From the NCBI GenBank assembly GCA_023241745.1, contig JALQCY010000001.1, positions 558,001-622,000 on the forward strand: a stretch of 64,000 nt of DNA. Direction: 5' to 3'. The notes under the pieces were generated by a model, which saw nothing but the letters and a program-made list of their open reading frames with translations, did no database searches and was not told the DNA's origin. Positions within the stretch are counted from its first letter, which is position 1. Every line of letters begins with the position of its first letter. The stretch comes from Isoptericola peretonis (lineage in GTDB: Bacteria; Actinomycetota; Actinomycetes; Actinomycetales; Cellulomonadaceae). Positions 25,698 to 36,700 of this stretch are shown here, piece by piece. A program made the position numbers and the translations under genes.

Positions 25698-28295
25698 CTA
25701 CCGCCGGGCTCCGCGCCGGGCGCCGTCCTTGCGCCGGGCGCGGGTCATCCTGTCACGCACGGGCCGCACCGCGGCACGCGCCAGCCGTCCGAAGAACGCC
25801 GGCACGGCGGCCGCCCACCGGCGCACGAGCTCGCGCACCGTCGGGGCGTCGGCGCCGCGCACGGAGCGCAGCGAGAGCCGGGCCGCGACCCGGCGGCGCC
25901 ACGGGACGCCCGCCCGCATCGTCCCGACGGCCTCGTCCACCTCGGCCCAGAACCGCACCACCTCGTCGTCGGTCGGGGTGCCCGCACCGAACACCGTGGC
26001 GTCCGCCCGGTGGGCGAGCAGCGCCGTCGTCGGCGCGGCCGAGGGCACCTGCTCGGCGACGAGCCGGGCCCCCTCGCGCCGGGTCGCGGCACGCGGCACG
26101 CCGGCGCCGAGGTCCGTCGCGGCGTCGACCACCTCGCGCCAGCCGCCGCTGACCCGGTCCGTCGGCTCCGGCGCCGTGCGGCGGCGGCGCAGCCGGCGAC
26201 GCTTGAAACCGAGGATGAGCAGGAGCGGCAGGGCGAGGATCGCGAGCGGAACCGCCACCGTGACCGCGATCATCGCGACCTGGCGCCAGTCGATCGCCGA
26301 CTGGTCCTCGTCCTCTTCCTCCTCCTCGACGTCGCCGGCCTCCGCCTGCGGCGGCTCCTCGGGCGACTCGGGGGACTCGAGCACCGGCGGCTTCGGCACC
26401 TGCTTGGACCGCGGCAGCGGCTCCACCTTGTTGTCCTCGTCGGGGATGACGTCGAACGGCACCCACCCGTAGCCCTCGAAGGGCACCTCGACCCAGGCGT
26501 GCACGTCCTCGCCCGTGACGGCGTACGGCTCGCCCGCCTTGACGGCGTCCTTCTCGGGATAGAAGCCCATCACCACGCGCGCGGGGACGCCCGCCTGCTG
26601 CGCCATGAGGGCGAACGCGACGGCGAACTGCTCGTCGTCGCCCACCATCTCGTCCTGCGCCAGCAGCGTGTCGATGCGCGCAGCCGAGTGGCCGGGCCGG
26701 GACGGCGGCTGGTTCTCCAGCCCGCTCGAGTACACGCCGGTCGCGACGAGCGTGTCGCGGATGTTGACGAGCTTCTCGAACGGCTCCGTGGCGTCGGCCG
26801 CGAACTGACCCGCCTTCGCCGGCACCGCGTCGGCCACGTCCTGCGGCTTCGGCAGGTCGACGTCCTGGATCGGCACCGACGCCAGGTCCTTCTCCGACGG
26901 CGGGGGCGAGACGATCGCCTCGAGCTCGTACGAGTCGCCCGGCCGTAGGCCCGCCGTCGTCAGCGCGGTGCCCGACGTCGCGTTGTAGTAGGTGCTCGCG
27001 GCGAGCTCGTCGGCCCGCTCGCCGGTGAACCGGACGCCCGCGAGCTGGCCCACGTCGGGCAGCCACACGCCCGAGTAGCCCGTCACCGTCACCTCGACCT
27101 GCGAGCGCGTGCCCGGCGCGACCGTGTCGACGACCTCGCCGGCCCGGTTGAACACCCCCGTGCTGCGCCCGCTCGACGCGTCGTAGACGGTGCCCGCGTA
27201 CGTGTCGAGGGTCGCCAGGCGCACGCGACCGCCCTCGGGCAGCCCGGTGACCGTGAACAGGTCGGTGTCCGCCATGTCCTTCGTGTAGTGGCGGAAGCCC
27301 ACCAGCGGGCTCGTGTACTGGTGCAGGTCCAGCGGCGGCGTGATCATCTCGCGCAGCGCGAGCCGCTCGCCGTGCGCCGTCGCCGGCGCGACGAGCACCG
27401 CGGCCACGCCGCCGATGGCGAGCAGCACGGCACCGCCGCGCACGCGCTGGGCGCGCAGCCGCCGGGTGGCCGACCGGCTCGCGTCCGACAGCAGCCGGTT
27501 GGCACCCATCCGCGTCTCGGCCGCCCGCCAGGAGCCCCACAACAGGCCCACGACGGCGACCACGAGGCCCTGGGCCAGCGGGTAGGCCGGCAGGATCGTG
27601 CCGAGCAGGGCGACCCCGGCCAGCGCGACCACGACGGGCAGCAGCGCCCACGCCGCGAGGCGGGAACGCCAGGCGATCGTGCCGGCCAGGAGGCCCGTCA
27701 GGTACAGCAGCAGGTACGGGACCACCGCGAGCTCGGGGAACGAGGCGAGCGGCGGCACCGTGGTGACGAACTCCTTCCACCCGTGCACCGCACCGACGGC
27801 GAGCTCCTGGAGCGTGTCCAGCGACGGCACCACGCCGCCCACCGTGGTCTGCGGCAGGGCGAGGGCCCCGCCGAACAGGAAGTAGGCCAGCACCGTCGCG
27901 GCGGCGGTCAGCAGCAGCGGCCAGCGCAGCCAGGCGCCGAGCCACGCCACGACCAGGCCGAGCACCGCGCCACCCAGCGCGGGCACGAGGTAGCCGGTGC
28001 CGCCCCAGGCGGGTCCGAACCCGACGGCGACGGCCCCGAGGAGCAGCAGGACCACCACGCCGTCCACGGCCCCGGCGGCGGTGAGCGCCCGGGGGCGGTC
28101 GTCGCCGCGGCGCCGGGCGCGCGTGGTCGCGGCGCGCACGGACGTGCGCGACGTACCTCCGGTGCGCCCCGTGCTCCCGGTGTGCCCGCCGCCGGTGTGC
28201 CCCGGGTCGCCGGCCGTGCCCGCCTGGCCGGCCCGGCCGGCGTGGGCCGTCCGGTCGTCCGGCTCGCCGTGGCCGGGGGCGTAGCCCTCAGTCAT
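25698..28295 (-). CDS. Membrane transglutaminase-fold protein with Cys-to-Asp replacement
   Basis: 865 residues. A basic, Gly/Thr-rich N-terminal tail is followed by several spans between residues 70 and 310, an extracytoplasmic domain with a transglutaminase core, one further span near 685-705 (MIAVTVAVPLAILALPLLLI) and a basic cytosolic tail. In the core the usual GYCEQFA signature reads GDDEQFA, so the catalytic Cys position is Asp554. His599 (DVHAWVEV) and Asp615 (WVPFDV) remain. The rest of the motif (AGVPARVVMGF) is well kept. It is therefore probably not a classical cross-linking enzyme; a binding role or a different chemistry is possible. It overlaps the DUF58 gene by 8 bases and matches tgm of the PFNA cluster by position. 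Confidence 0.87.
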   Translation of the reverse strand: MTEGYAPGHGEPDDRTAHAGRAGQAGTAGDPGHTGGGHTGSTGRTGGTSRTSVRAATTRARRRGDDRPRALTAAGAVDGVVVLLLLGAVAVGFGPAWGGTGYLVPALGGAVLGLVVAWLGAWLRWPLLLTAAATVLAYFLFGGALALPQTTVGGVVPSLDTLQELAVGAVHGWKEFVTTVPPLASFPELAVVPYLLLYLTGLLAGTIAWRSRLAAWALLPVVVALAGVALLGTILPAYPLAQGLVVAVVGLLWGSWRAAETRMGANRLLSDASRSATRRLRAQRVRGGAVLLAIGGVAAVLVAPATAHGERLALREMITPPLDLHQYTSPLVGFRHYTKDMADTDLFTVTGLPEGGRVRLATLDTYAGTVYDASSGRSTGVFNRAGEVVDTVAPGTRSQVEVTVTGYSGVWLPDVGQLAGVRFTGERADELAASTYYNATSGTALTTAGLRPGDSYELEAIVSPPPSEKDLASVPIQDVDLPKPQDVADAVPAKAGQFAADATEPFEKLVNIRDTLVATGVYSSGLENQPPSRPGHSAARIDTLLAQDEMVGDDEQFAVAFALMAQQAGVPARVVMGFYPEKDAVKAGEPYAVTGEDVHAWVEVPFEGYGWVPFDVIPDEDNKVEPLPRSKQVPKPPVLESPESPEEPPQAEAGDVEEEEEDEDQSAIDWRQVAMIAVTVAVPLAILALPLLLILGFKRRRLRRRRTAPEPTDRVSGGWREVVDAATDLGAGVPRAATRREGARLVAEQVPSAAPTTALLAHRADATVFGAGTPTDDEVVRFWAEVDEAVGTMRAGVPWRRRVAARLSLRSVRGADAPTVRELVRRWAAAVPAFFGRLARAAVRPVRDRMTRARRKDGARRGARR

Positions 28296-29643
28296 TCATC
28301 CTCCGCAGCGCGTTCGGCAGGTCGGGGAGCTCGCCCAGGGTGAGCACCTGCATGTCGGCCACCCGGCCGCGGCTCACGGACGCCCCCGGGACGCACTGCA
28401 TCGCGACGAGGCGCGCGTCCACGGGGAGCCGCACGGCGGCGGCGCGCAGGTCGGTCGGGGTGACCAGGCTGCCGACGACCACGGCGACGACGGACGCGTC
28501 GGTCACGGTGGCCGACGCGACGCGCGCCACTTCCGCGAGGCTGGTGCGGGCCGGCGAGAGCTCGAGCCGGGTCAGGTCGTCGAGCATCCGGGTGCGGTGG
28601 TCGCCGCGCACGCGCCCCTGCTGCACCAGCACGGTGAGGCCGCCGTCCTCGCGGATGGCCTGCAGGCCGAGGGAACCGCACACGGACACCGCGAGCTCGA
28701 ACTCCTCCGGGTCGGCGTAGTCGTCGGCGCGGGTGGACAGGATGACGGCGAGGCGCGAGCGGCGCGTCTCCTCGAACTGCCGCACCATCAGCTGTCCGGT
28801 ACGGGCGGTGGACTTCCAGTGGATGTGCCGCCGGTCGTCGCCGGGCACGTAGTCGCGCAGCGCGTGGAACGAGACGTCGGAGTCGGAGATGTCGGGGGTG
28901 ACCCGGCCCTCGAGGTCGTGCAGCAGACCCGTGGACGAGCCCGACAGCGGCAGCGTGCGCGGGTGCACGAACAGCTCCTCCGGCTCGGTCCAGGTGAGCT
29001 CGCGGCGCAGCAGGCCGAGGGGGTCGGAGCGCACCGAGCGGACCGGGCCCAGGGGGATCACCGCGCGGCGGTGCGTCGGCACCGCGAAGATCTCCTCGTG
29101 CTCGGCGTCCGGCCGCAGCCGGGGCACCGGGAACGTGGCGATGCCCTGCCCCACCTGGAGCTCCATGACCGCCGGCAGCATGCTGCGCGACGAGCCGTTG
29201 CGCACCAGGAGGCGCCCCACGGCGCGGTCCCCCACGACGACGCGCCGCGACGCGACGTCGAGGCTGACGTCGTAGCGGAGCCGGCCGAGCACGAACACGA
29301 TCGCGCCGAGCAGCGCCACCGTCGCGGTGACGGCGACGACGGCCCACTCCTCCCAGCTCAGCGCGACCCCCGCCGCCCAGGCGGCCGCGGTGAGCGCCAG
29401 GACGGCCCACCCGAACGGCGACACGACGCCCAGCACCGGGGCGGTGCGCGCCCAGGCGCGCGCCGAGAGCGACCCGGCCGCGCGGCCGGCCCGCCCGATC
29501 CCGGCGCCGACGCCCGCGGCGACGCGCCGCGCCGCGCGCCGGGGCGCGCGACCGGACGGTTCCGGCGACTGCTGCTCGGTCTCCGCGGCCGCGTCCGGCG
29601 CGGCCGGCGGGGCGGCGGTCTCCCGCTCGGTGGTGGTGGTCAT
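28288..29643 (-). CDS. DUF58 (VWA-like) membrane protein
   Basis: 451 residues. An Ala-rich tail leads to two spans near 80-115 and then the DUF58 region, whose signature is clear: LRDYVPGDDRRHIHWKSTAR followed by GQLMVRQFEETRRSRLAVIL, the start of a von Willebrand A-like fold. DUF58 proteins are almost always encoded between a MoxR ATPase and a transglutaminase-like gene, as here. MoxR/DUF58 pairs are thought to act in maturation or insertion of protein complexes. A likely client here is the secretion machine or the giant surface proteins; that is inference. Confidence 0.9.
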   Translation of the reverse strand: MTTTTERETAAPPAAPDAAAETEQQSPEPSGRAPRRAARRVAAGVGAGIGRAGRAAGSLSARAWARTAPVLGVVSPFGWAVLALTAAAWAAGVALSWEEWAVVAVTATVALLGAIVFVLGRLRYDVSLDVASRRVVVGDRAVGRLLVRNGSSRSMLPAVMELQVGQGIATFPVPRLRPDAEHEEIFAVPTHRRAVIPLGPVRSVRSDPLGLLRRELTWTEPEELFVHPRTLPLSGSSTGLLHDLEGRVTPDISDSDVSFHALRDYVPGDDRRHIHWKSTARTGQLMVRQFEETRRSRLAVILSTRADDYADPEEFELAVSVCGSLGLQAIREDGGLTVLVQQGRVRGDHRTRMLDDLTRLELSPARTSLAEVARVASATVTDASVVAVVVGSLVTPTDLRAAAVRLPVDARLVAMQCVPGASVSRGRVADMQVLTLGELPDLPNALRRMND

Positions 29644-29668
29644 GAGATCTCCGGGTCGGTCCTGCGGG

Positions 29669-30643
29669 TCAGGCCGTGCGTCGTTCCTGCGGGGCGGCGA
29701 CGTCGCTCAGCAGCCGGGAGATGGTGCCCTCGGCCGTGGCGCCGCCGAACTCCGCCTCCGCGTCGAGCACGAGGCGGTGCCCCCACACGGGCTGGATCAG
29801 GTCCTTGACGTCGTCCGGCAGCACGTAGTTGCGCCCGTGGGCGGCCGCCCACACCTTCATGCAGCGCACCAGCGCCAGCGCGCCACGCACGGAGACACCG
29901 ACGTGCACGTCGGCCGCCGCGCGCGACTCCTCGGCGAGCCGCGACACGTACTCGAGCACCGCCGGGTCGACGTGGGTGGCGGCCGCGAGGGACGCCATCT
30001 CCACCACCGCCTGACCCGTGATGACCGGCTGCAGGGCGGCGCTGCGGTCGCGGACGGCCGCCCCCGCGAGGATCTCCACCGTGGACGCGAGGTCCGGGTA
30101 GCCGATCGACGTCTTCATGAGGAAGCGGTCGAGCTGCGCCTCCGGCAGGCGGTACGTGCCGGCCTGCTCGATCGGGTTCTGCGTGGCGACCACCATGAAC
30201 GGGGTGCCGGTCCGGTGCGTGACGCCGTCCACCGTGACCTGGCCCTCCTCCATGACCTCCAGGAGCGCGGACTGCGTCTTCGGCGACGCACGGTTGATCT
30301 CGTCCGCGAGCACGATGTTCGCGAAGATCGGCCCCTCGTGGAACTCGAAGGTGCCCGTCTTCTGGTCGTAGATCGTCACGCCCGTGACGTCCGAGGGCAG
30401 CAGGTCCGGCGTGAACTGGATGCGGTGGTTCGTGCCCTGCACGCTCGCCGCCATCGCCCGCGCCAGCATCGTCTTGCCGGTGCCGGGGGCGTCCTCCAGC
30501 AGGAGGTGGCCCTCCGCCAGCATGCACGTCAGGGCAAGGCGGATCTGGTCGTCCTTGCCGAGCACGGCCTGCGCGACGTTGCCGACGATGCGGTCGAACG
30601 TCTGGGCGAACCAGCTCGCCTGCTCGGGGGTCATGGTGCTCAT
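29669..30643 (-). CDS. MoxR-family AAA+ ATPase
   Basis: 324 residues from ATG at 30643. Walker A EDAPGTGKTML, Walker B VLADEINRASPKTQ, sensor 1 VATQNPIEQAGTYRLPEAQ and the arginine of LDRFLM are all present, as is the C-terminal helical lid. It is a soluble hexameric chaperone-type ATPase that works with the DUF58 protein made from the next gene (25 bases on). It follows the giant FN3 gene by 68 bases, the same order (fn3, AAA, DUF58, tgm) as in the Bifidobacterium PFNA cluster. Confidence 0.93.
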   Translation of the reverse strand: MSTMTPEQASWFAQTFDRIVGNVAQAVLGKDDQIRLALTCMLAEGHLLLEDAPGTGKTMLARAMAASVQGTNHRIQFTPDLLPSDVTGVTIYDQKTGTFEFHEGPIFANIVLADEINRASPKTQSALLEVMEEGQVTVDGVTHRTGTPFMVVATQNPIEQAGTYRLPEAQLDRFLMKTSIGYPDLASTVEILAGAAVRDRSAALQPVITGQAVVEMASLAAATHVDPAVLEYVSRLAEESRAAADVHVGVSVRGALALVRCMKVWAAAHGRNYVLPDDVKDLIQPVWGHRLVLDAEAEFGGATAEGTISRLLSDVAAPQERRTA

Positions 30644-30711
30644 CGGTGGTTGTCCTCGTCCTGTCCTGACCGCGGCGGTCGCGGTTCCTGTCGTGGCTGC
30701 ATGCGTAACTG

Positions 30712-33700
30712 TCACCAGGTGATGCGGTTCGTCGTGCCGATACTCGTCTGGATATAGGCCTGGTTGCCCGGCTGGCCGTAGTAGCACCAGGCCTCCATGG
30801 GGCCGAGGTTGCCGTTTCCGTCAGTTCGGGCGCGGGTGCCGTTGTGCATGTTCGTCTGGGTGTAGTTAGAGAACTGCCCATCCTGGTCGTGGCACGTGTA
30901 CGAGAAGCTGGTGTTCGGCGCTGCATCGCGAATCGTGAGGGTCAGCCAGGCGCACGACGTGTGCGCGCACCCCTTTTCTCCATTTGCGTTGCCGCCCTTG
31001 CCGACAGTGAACACAGGCTGTGGCTTGGGTGCCGAGGTCGCCGATGCGCACTTGCGGTCGGACTGCCCCTCGGTGTCGGAGACCGTCACGCAGATCTCCT
31101 TCGTGTCGGAATACCCCGCCGCCACTGCCTGGTTGGAGGCGCTCCTCGCCGAGCTGGAGATCGCCCCCGTGACGCTCACCGAGATGTCGCGGCCATTCGT
31201 GGTGGTGGACCACGAGAACGTGACTCTCTGGTCCTGCCCGCCCACCGCGCTCACACTCGGCGTCGGCACCGGGCCGAAGGGGATCACCGCGTTCGAGTAG
31301 TCGGTCCACGCGGAGCAGCCTCCGGCGTTGCAGGCCTGGACTCGGAACCGGTACGACGTGCCGTTCGACAGGCCGCCGTAAGTCATGGATGTCCCGGTCG
31401 CGTTCGCCGAACCGCTCTTGTCGGTCTGGACGGTGTACGTGACCGCGGCGCCGTTGTCGTCGGACGCGCCCCAGGAGACGTTCGCCTTCCCGCTCATTCC
31501 CTTTCCGACGGCGGCGCTCGGCGCACCCGGCACCGTGGGCTTGCCGTACGGCTGCACGGCGTTCGACTGCGGGCTCGTGCCGCCCTTGCCAGCCTTGTTC
31601 TCCGCGGTCACCGCGAACGTGTACGACGACTTGGTGTCCAGGCCCTCGAAGGTGGTCGAGGTGCCCGTGACCGTCCGGGTGTCGACCTTCGACCCGCCTC
31701 GGAAGACGTCGACGTCGTAGTTCTTCACCGCGTCGCCGTTGTCCTTCGGCGCCTGCCACGCGACGTCCACCTGGCCCCCGTCGGGCGCGATCCGCGAACT
31801 GGCACGCGTCGCCGTGGGCGTCGCCGGTGCGTCCGGCGGGCCGGCGGGGATCTCCGTGGTCGACCAGGCGCCCCAGTCCGAGGGGTCGGGAGCCGAGTTC
31901 ACGGCCTGCACGCGCACCTTGTAGGCGACGCCGTTCGTCAGGCCCTCCCACACGATCCGCTCGCCGGTCACGCCCACTTTCTGCGTGGCACCGGAGGCCG
32001 GGGCCGGGGAGATCTCGAGGTTGACGGACGTGATCGGCGACCGGTCGGTGTACGACGCGTTGGCCCACGTGACGGTGAGGGACTCGTCGCCGAACTCGAG
32101 GATCGGTGCGGTCGGCGGTTCCGGCTTGTTGTCGGGCCGGGCCTCCGCGGACGCGGGCGACGGCTCCGAGTCGCCCACCTCGTTGGTGGCCTGCACCGTG
32201 AACGTGTAGGTGACGTTGTTGGTGAGCCCGCCGAGAGTGCAGGTAGTGGTGGCGCAATCGAACGTGTCGCCCTGGTTGGAGGTCACCGTGTACCCCGTGA
32301 TCTCCGCGCCGTTGTTCTGCGGCGGCGTCCACGAAAGCACGACGGTCTCGGAGCGGACCTCCTCGACCTGCGGCGTCGACGGCGCCTCCGGCACGCCGAG
32401 CACGTTCACCACGATGCGCCCCTCGACCTCACGGTCCGGGTCCTGCGTCGCGTCCTGGATCGTGTAGCGCACCACCATCGTGCCCACGAAGTCGTCCTTC
32501 GGCGTCACGGCGACCGAGTCGCCGTCGACGACCGTGCTGCCGCGGCCGGTCTCGACCACAGGCTGCCCGACGATCTTCAAGGGACCGCGGTCGGAGAACG
32601 GGTTGGAGTCGTTGGCGAGCACCGGGACAGAGACGGCCCTGCCCTGATGGGCGTCGTCCACCCGGTCCTCGACCGCCCGCGCGAGCGGGCGGGTGGACGC
32701 CACGACCGTGACGGTGAGCACACCGTCGACGGGCGGGTGCTCGTCGTCGGTCACCGTGTACGGCACGGTGAGGACCGTCCCCTTGGCCACCTCCGGCTGC
32801 GCCTCGAGCGTCACCCGGGCCCCCGAGAGGGTCGCGCCGAGGCCACCCGGGAGCCGGCCCAGCTGGAACCGCAGGTCGTCCTCGTCCGGGTCCTTGGCGA
32901 ACCGGCCCAGGTCGACGACGCTCTCCTCGCCCGCCGCGACCTTGCCCGACGGGCGACCGGGCTCCGGCGGCAGGTTCTCGGGCGGCAGCACCGTGATCGG
33001 CAGGGTCAGCAGCGCGACGGCGCCCTCCGGGTCGTCGACGGACGCGCCGTCCGTGACCTCGAAGGTCACGGAGGCCGGCCCGTCGTACTCGGCGCGCGGC
33101 GTGTACGTCATGGTGGTCTCGTCCGTCACCTTGACGGTGCCCTCGGTCGCGGTGACCTGGTCCTCCGTGGTGAGGCGCGGGGTGCGGCCCTCGACCACGA
33201 GCACGTGGTCGGTGATGTCGACGTCGAGCTTCTCGCCCGACACCACCTCGAGCGGGGCCTGGCCGGGCTTGAGGATCGGCTTGGTCGACTCCGCCCCGGG
33301 CACGACGACGAACGCCTTGGCGGTGAGCCCGTCCATGTCCGTGACGGTGTAGGTGACGACCTGCCGGGAGCGCGTGAGGGGGATCTCGAGCGCACCGTCG
33401 TCGGTCACGGTGACCCCGCCCTCGGCCACGTCGGGCTCGACGGTGACCTCGAGGTCGTCCGCCGCGCCGTCCGGGTCCTCGTCGTTGTCGAGCACCGGCA
33501 CCGTCACGGACGTCTCGCCGAGGATGCTCGCCACGGGCACGGAGTCGTCCCGGGCGACCGGGCGCAGCAGCGGCGCGTCGTCGGCGACCGTAACGCTCAC
33601 CGACGCCGAGGCGCGGGCTGCGTAGGTGTCCTCGATCGCGTAGAAGAAGGTGTACGTGCCCTCCTCGGCGGGGGTCCGCACGACGATGCGGTCGTCCGTG

Positions 33701-36700
33701 ACCTTGGCCTTGAGGTCCTCGCCACCCTCGACGGCCCCGGGCACCAGCCCGATGACGTCGCCGTCGGGGTCGGCGTCGTTCACGAGGGCCGGCACCGCGA
33801 CCCGGCGCTCCGGGCGCACGGTGACCTCGTCGTCGGCCGCCACCGGGGGCTGGTTCGTCTCCGGCGGCTGCGCGATGCCGACCCGGATCAGGCCGGTGGC
33901 CACCTCGCCGCGCGCGTCCTGCACCGTGTACCGGAAGGAGTCGCTGCCCTTGGCGTTCTTGCCGGCCTCGTAGTCCACGTACCCGTCCACCACCTCGGCC
34001 CGGCCCTGGGCGGGGCCGGTGGCGAGGCCGGTGAGCTGCACGGAGTCGCCGTCCGGGTCGATGCCGTCGAGCGGCACCGGGATCCGCGTGGTGCCGCCGG
34101 ACAGCACGCGCGCGTCGACGTCGTGCGGCACGGGGGCGGCGTTCTCCTTGCCGCCGCGGATGTGGATCGTGACCTGGGCGGAGTCCTCCTGCCCGTTCGG
34201 GTCGCGGACCTTGTAGATCGCGTAGGCGGTGCCCTGCTCGGCGCCCGCGCGGAACCGCAGCCGCCCCTCGGAGACGAACAGCTCGCCCTGCGCCGGGTCC
34301 GCCGTCTGCTCGAGCTCGTCGTCGAGCGTGAGCTCCAGGCCGTCGGGGTGGGTGTCGTTGTCGAGCACGTCGATGTTCACGTAGTCGCCCGCGCGCACGG
34401 TGACCTCGTCGGCGGCCGCGTTCGGCGGCTGCAGCCGGTCCGGCGGCGGCACGGGCAGCACGCGTACCTCGCCAGTGGCGGTCTCGGTCCCGTTCGAGAC
34501 CGTGTACTCCAGCACGACCGCCTCGGCGAGGCGGCGCGTCTCCGTGATGCGGAGCATCTGGTGACCGAGAACGGCGACGCTGAGGCCCGAGTCCTCGGGC
34601 ACCCGCACGGACTGCACCACGAGCACGCCGCCCGCGGGGTCGGAGTCGTTCGCCAGCACGTCGACCAGGGTGGAGCCTCCCGCGGGCAGCAGGGCCGTGT
34701 CCGCGACCACGACCGGCGCGCCCACCGCGGCGTCCGGGTCCTGCACGTCCACCCGGACCACGCCCGTCGTGGACGAGGGCCCGTCGGTCACCTGGTAGAG
34801 CACGTCGTAGGACTTGGGCTCCTGCGCGAGGAACGTGAACGTCCCGGCGTCGTAGTTGCGCGTGATCTCCGCCGGGTCCGCGTCGCTCACGTTCGCGAGG
34901 CGCAGGTCGTCGCCGTTGGGGTCGGAGTCGTTCTTCAGCGGCTCGATCGTGATCGGCTGCCCGGCCGTGACGACCACGTGGTCGCCGACCGCGACCGGCG
35001 GCTCCTTGCTGTTGAGCACGTCCACCCACAGGGTGCCCTCGACGACGCCGCCCAGACCGTCGCCCACGGTCAGCGTGACCTTCTTGCGCCCGGTGGCGGA
35101 CCCGCCGTCACGGAACTCGACGGTGCCGTCCGGATAGGCGCGCACCTCGTCGCCCTGCACCGTCGACGCCGCCGTCGCGAGGTACACGTCGTCGCCGTCC
35201 GGGTCGCGGAAGAACGGGAGCACCTTGATCTGCGCCGACTGGCCCTGCTGCACGCGCAGGACAGGCTCGCCGGACTGCTCGGGCTTCTCGTTCTGGTCGG
35301 GCGGCACGATCTTCACCGACACCTCGGCCTGGTCGTGGCCGCCCCGGCCGTCGGAGACCTCGTAGGTGAAGCGCTCCCGACCGGTCGCGTCGGACGGCAC
35401 CACGACCTGCAGCGCCTTGCCGCCCAGCACCTCCTGGACGGTGCGCCCCTCCGGCTGGTCGCCCTCCAGGCGCGCCGTGATCACGTCACCGTCGGGGTCG
35501 AGGTCGTTCGCCAGGACGTCGAGCACGGTGGTGCGCCCGGGGCGCACGCCGAACGCGTCGTCCTCCGCCTCCGGCGGGTCCTGCTTCTCGCGGTCCACGA
35601 CCGTGTTGTCGACCAGCTCGGGCTTCGCGTCCTCGGCGTCCTCGTCCTGGCCCTCGGCGCGCTCCGGGAGCTTGATGTCCCAGTCGTCGACCTTCTCGTA
35701 CTCGTCCAACGCCATCCACAGCGCGCCCGCGGTGAGGTCGTTCAGCACCACGGCCTTGCGGTTGACCCGGTACTCGAGCACGGTCGTCTGGTCGATGCCC
35801 TCGAGCACCTCGTCGACGTCCCGGTCGGTCCCCTCGCAGTCGCGCACGACCTGCCCGGTGCCCGACCACGCGCCGTACAGGCACCCGCCCAGCTGCACCG
35901 GCGCCGCCGGCGAGCCGGACGCCTGGCGTCGGGTCGCCGTGCCGCCCTCCAGCGGCTGGAGCACCAGCGCCGAGGAGGTCGCGTACGCCACCGACCCGGT
36001 GTCGCCGCCGGGCAGCTGGAGCCGCGCGCCCTGCGCGTCGGCGACCTCGACCACGTCACCCCCGGGGAGGCGCAGCCGGCCCGACGTGCGGTCGAGGATC
36101 ACGACGTCGTCGCCCACGGTCGTGAGCACGACGTCGTCGTCCTTGCTCAGCATGCCGAGCTCCGTCGTCGACGGCTCCTGACCCGGCTCCGCCGTCCACA
36201 GCACGTCGCGGGCCGGCACCACCGCGTAGGTGGTGCCCGACTCCGACACCGCGACGTGCGCGGCACCGTCGATGTCCTGCGTCGGGTCGTCCTCCTCGGT
36301 GTTCAGCCCGGGCAACCGGTCGAGCGCCGTGACCCACAGCGAGCCGGACTCGTCGTCCATCACGGCCACCCGGCCGCCGCCCATGGCGACCTGCGCGCCG
36401 GCGGGGAGCTTCGTCGTCGAGGCGAACTTCAGGCGGGCGGGGTCCACGACGTTGGCGCTCGACGACCCGTCGTCGGCCACGAGCACCTGGCTCGCCTGCT
36501 GGTCCACGTCGAACGCCGAGCTGCCCGCCAGGAGGGTGCCGTCGAGGGCCTTCGCGTCGGTGTTGAACCGGCCCACGAGCCCCGAGGACTGGTTGGTGAC
36601 CCAGACCCCCGAGTCGTTGAGGTCGACGTCGGCCGTGGCCTCGCCGTCGTACAGCGCCGCGGCCGCCACCACCGCTCCGGAGAGCACGAGGACCACCGCC

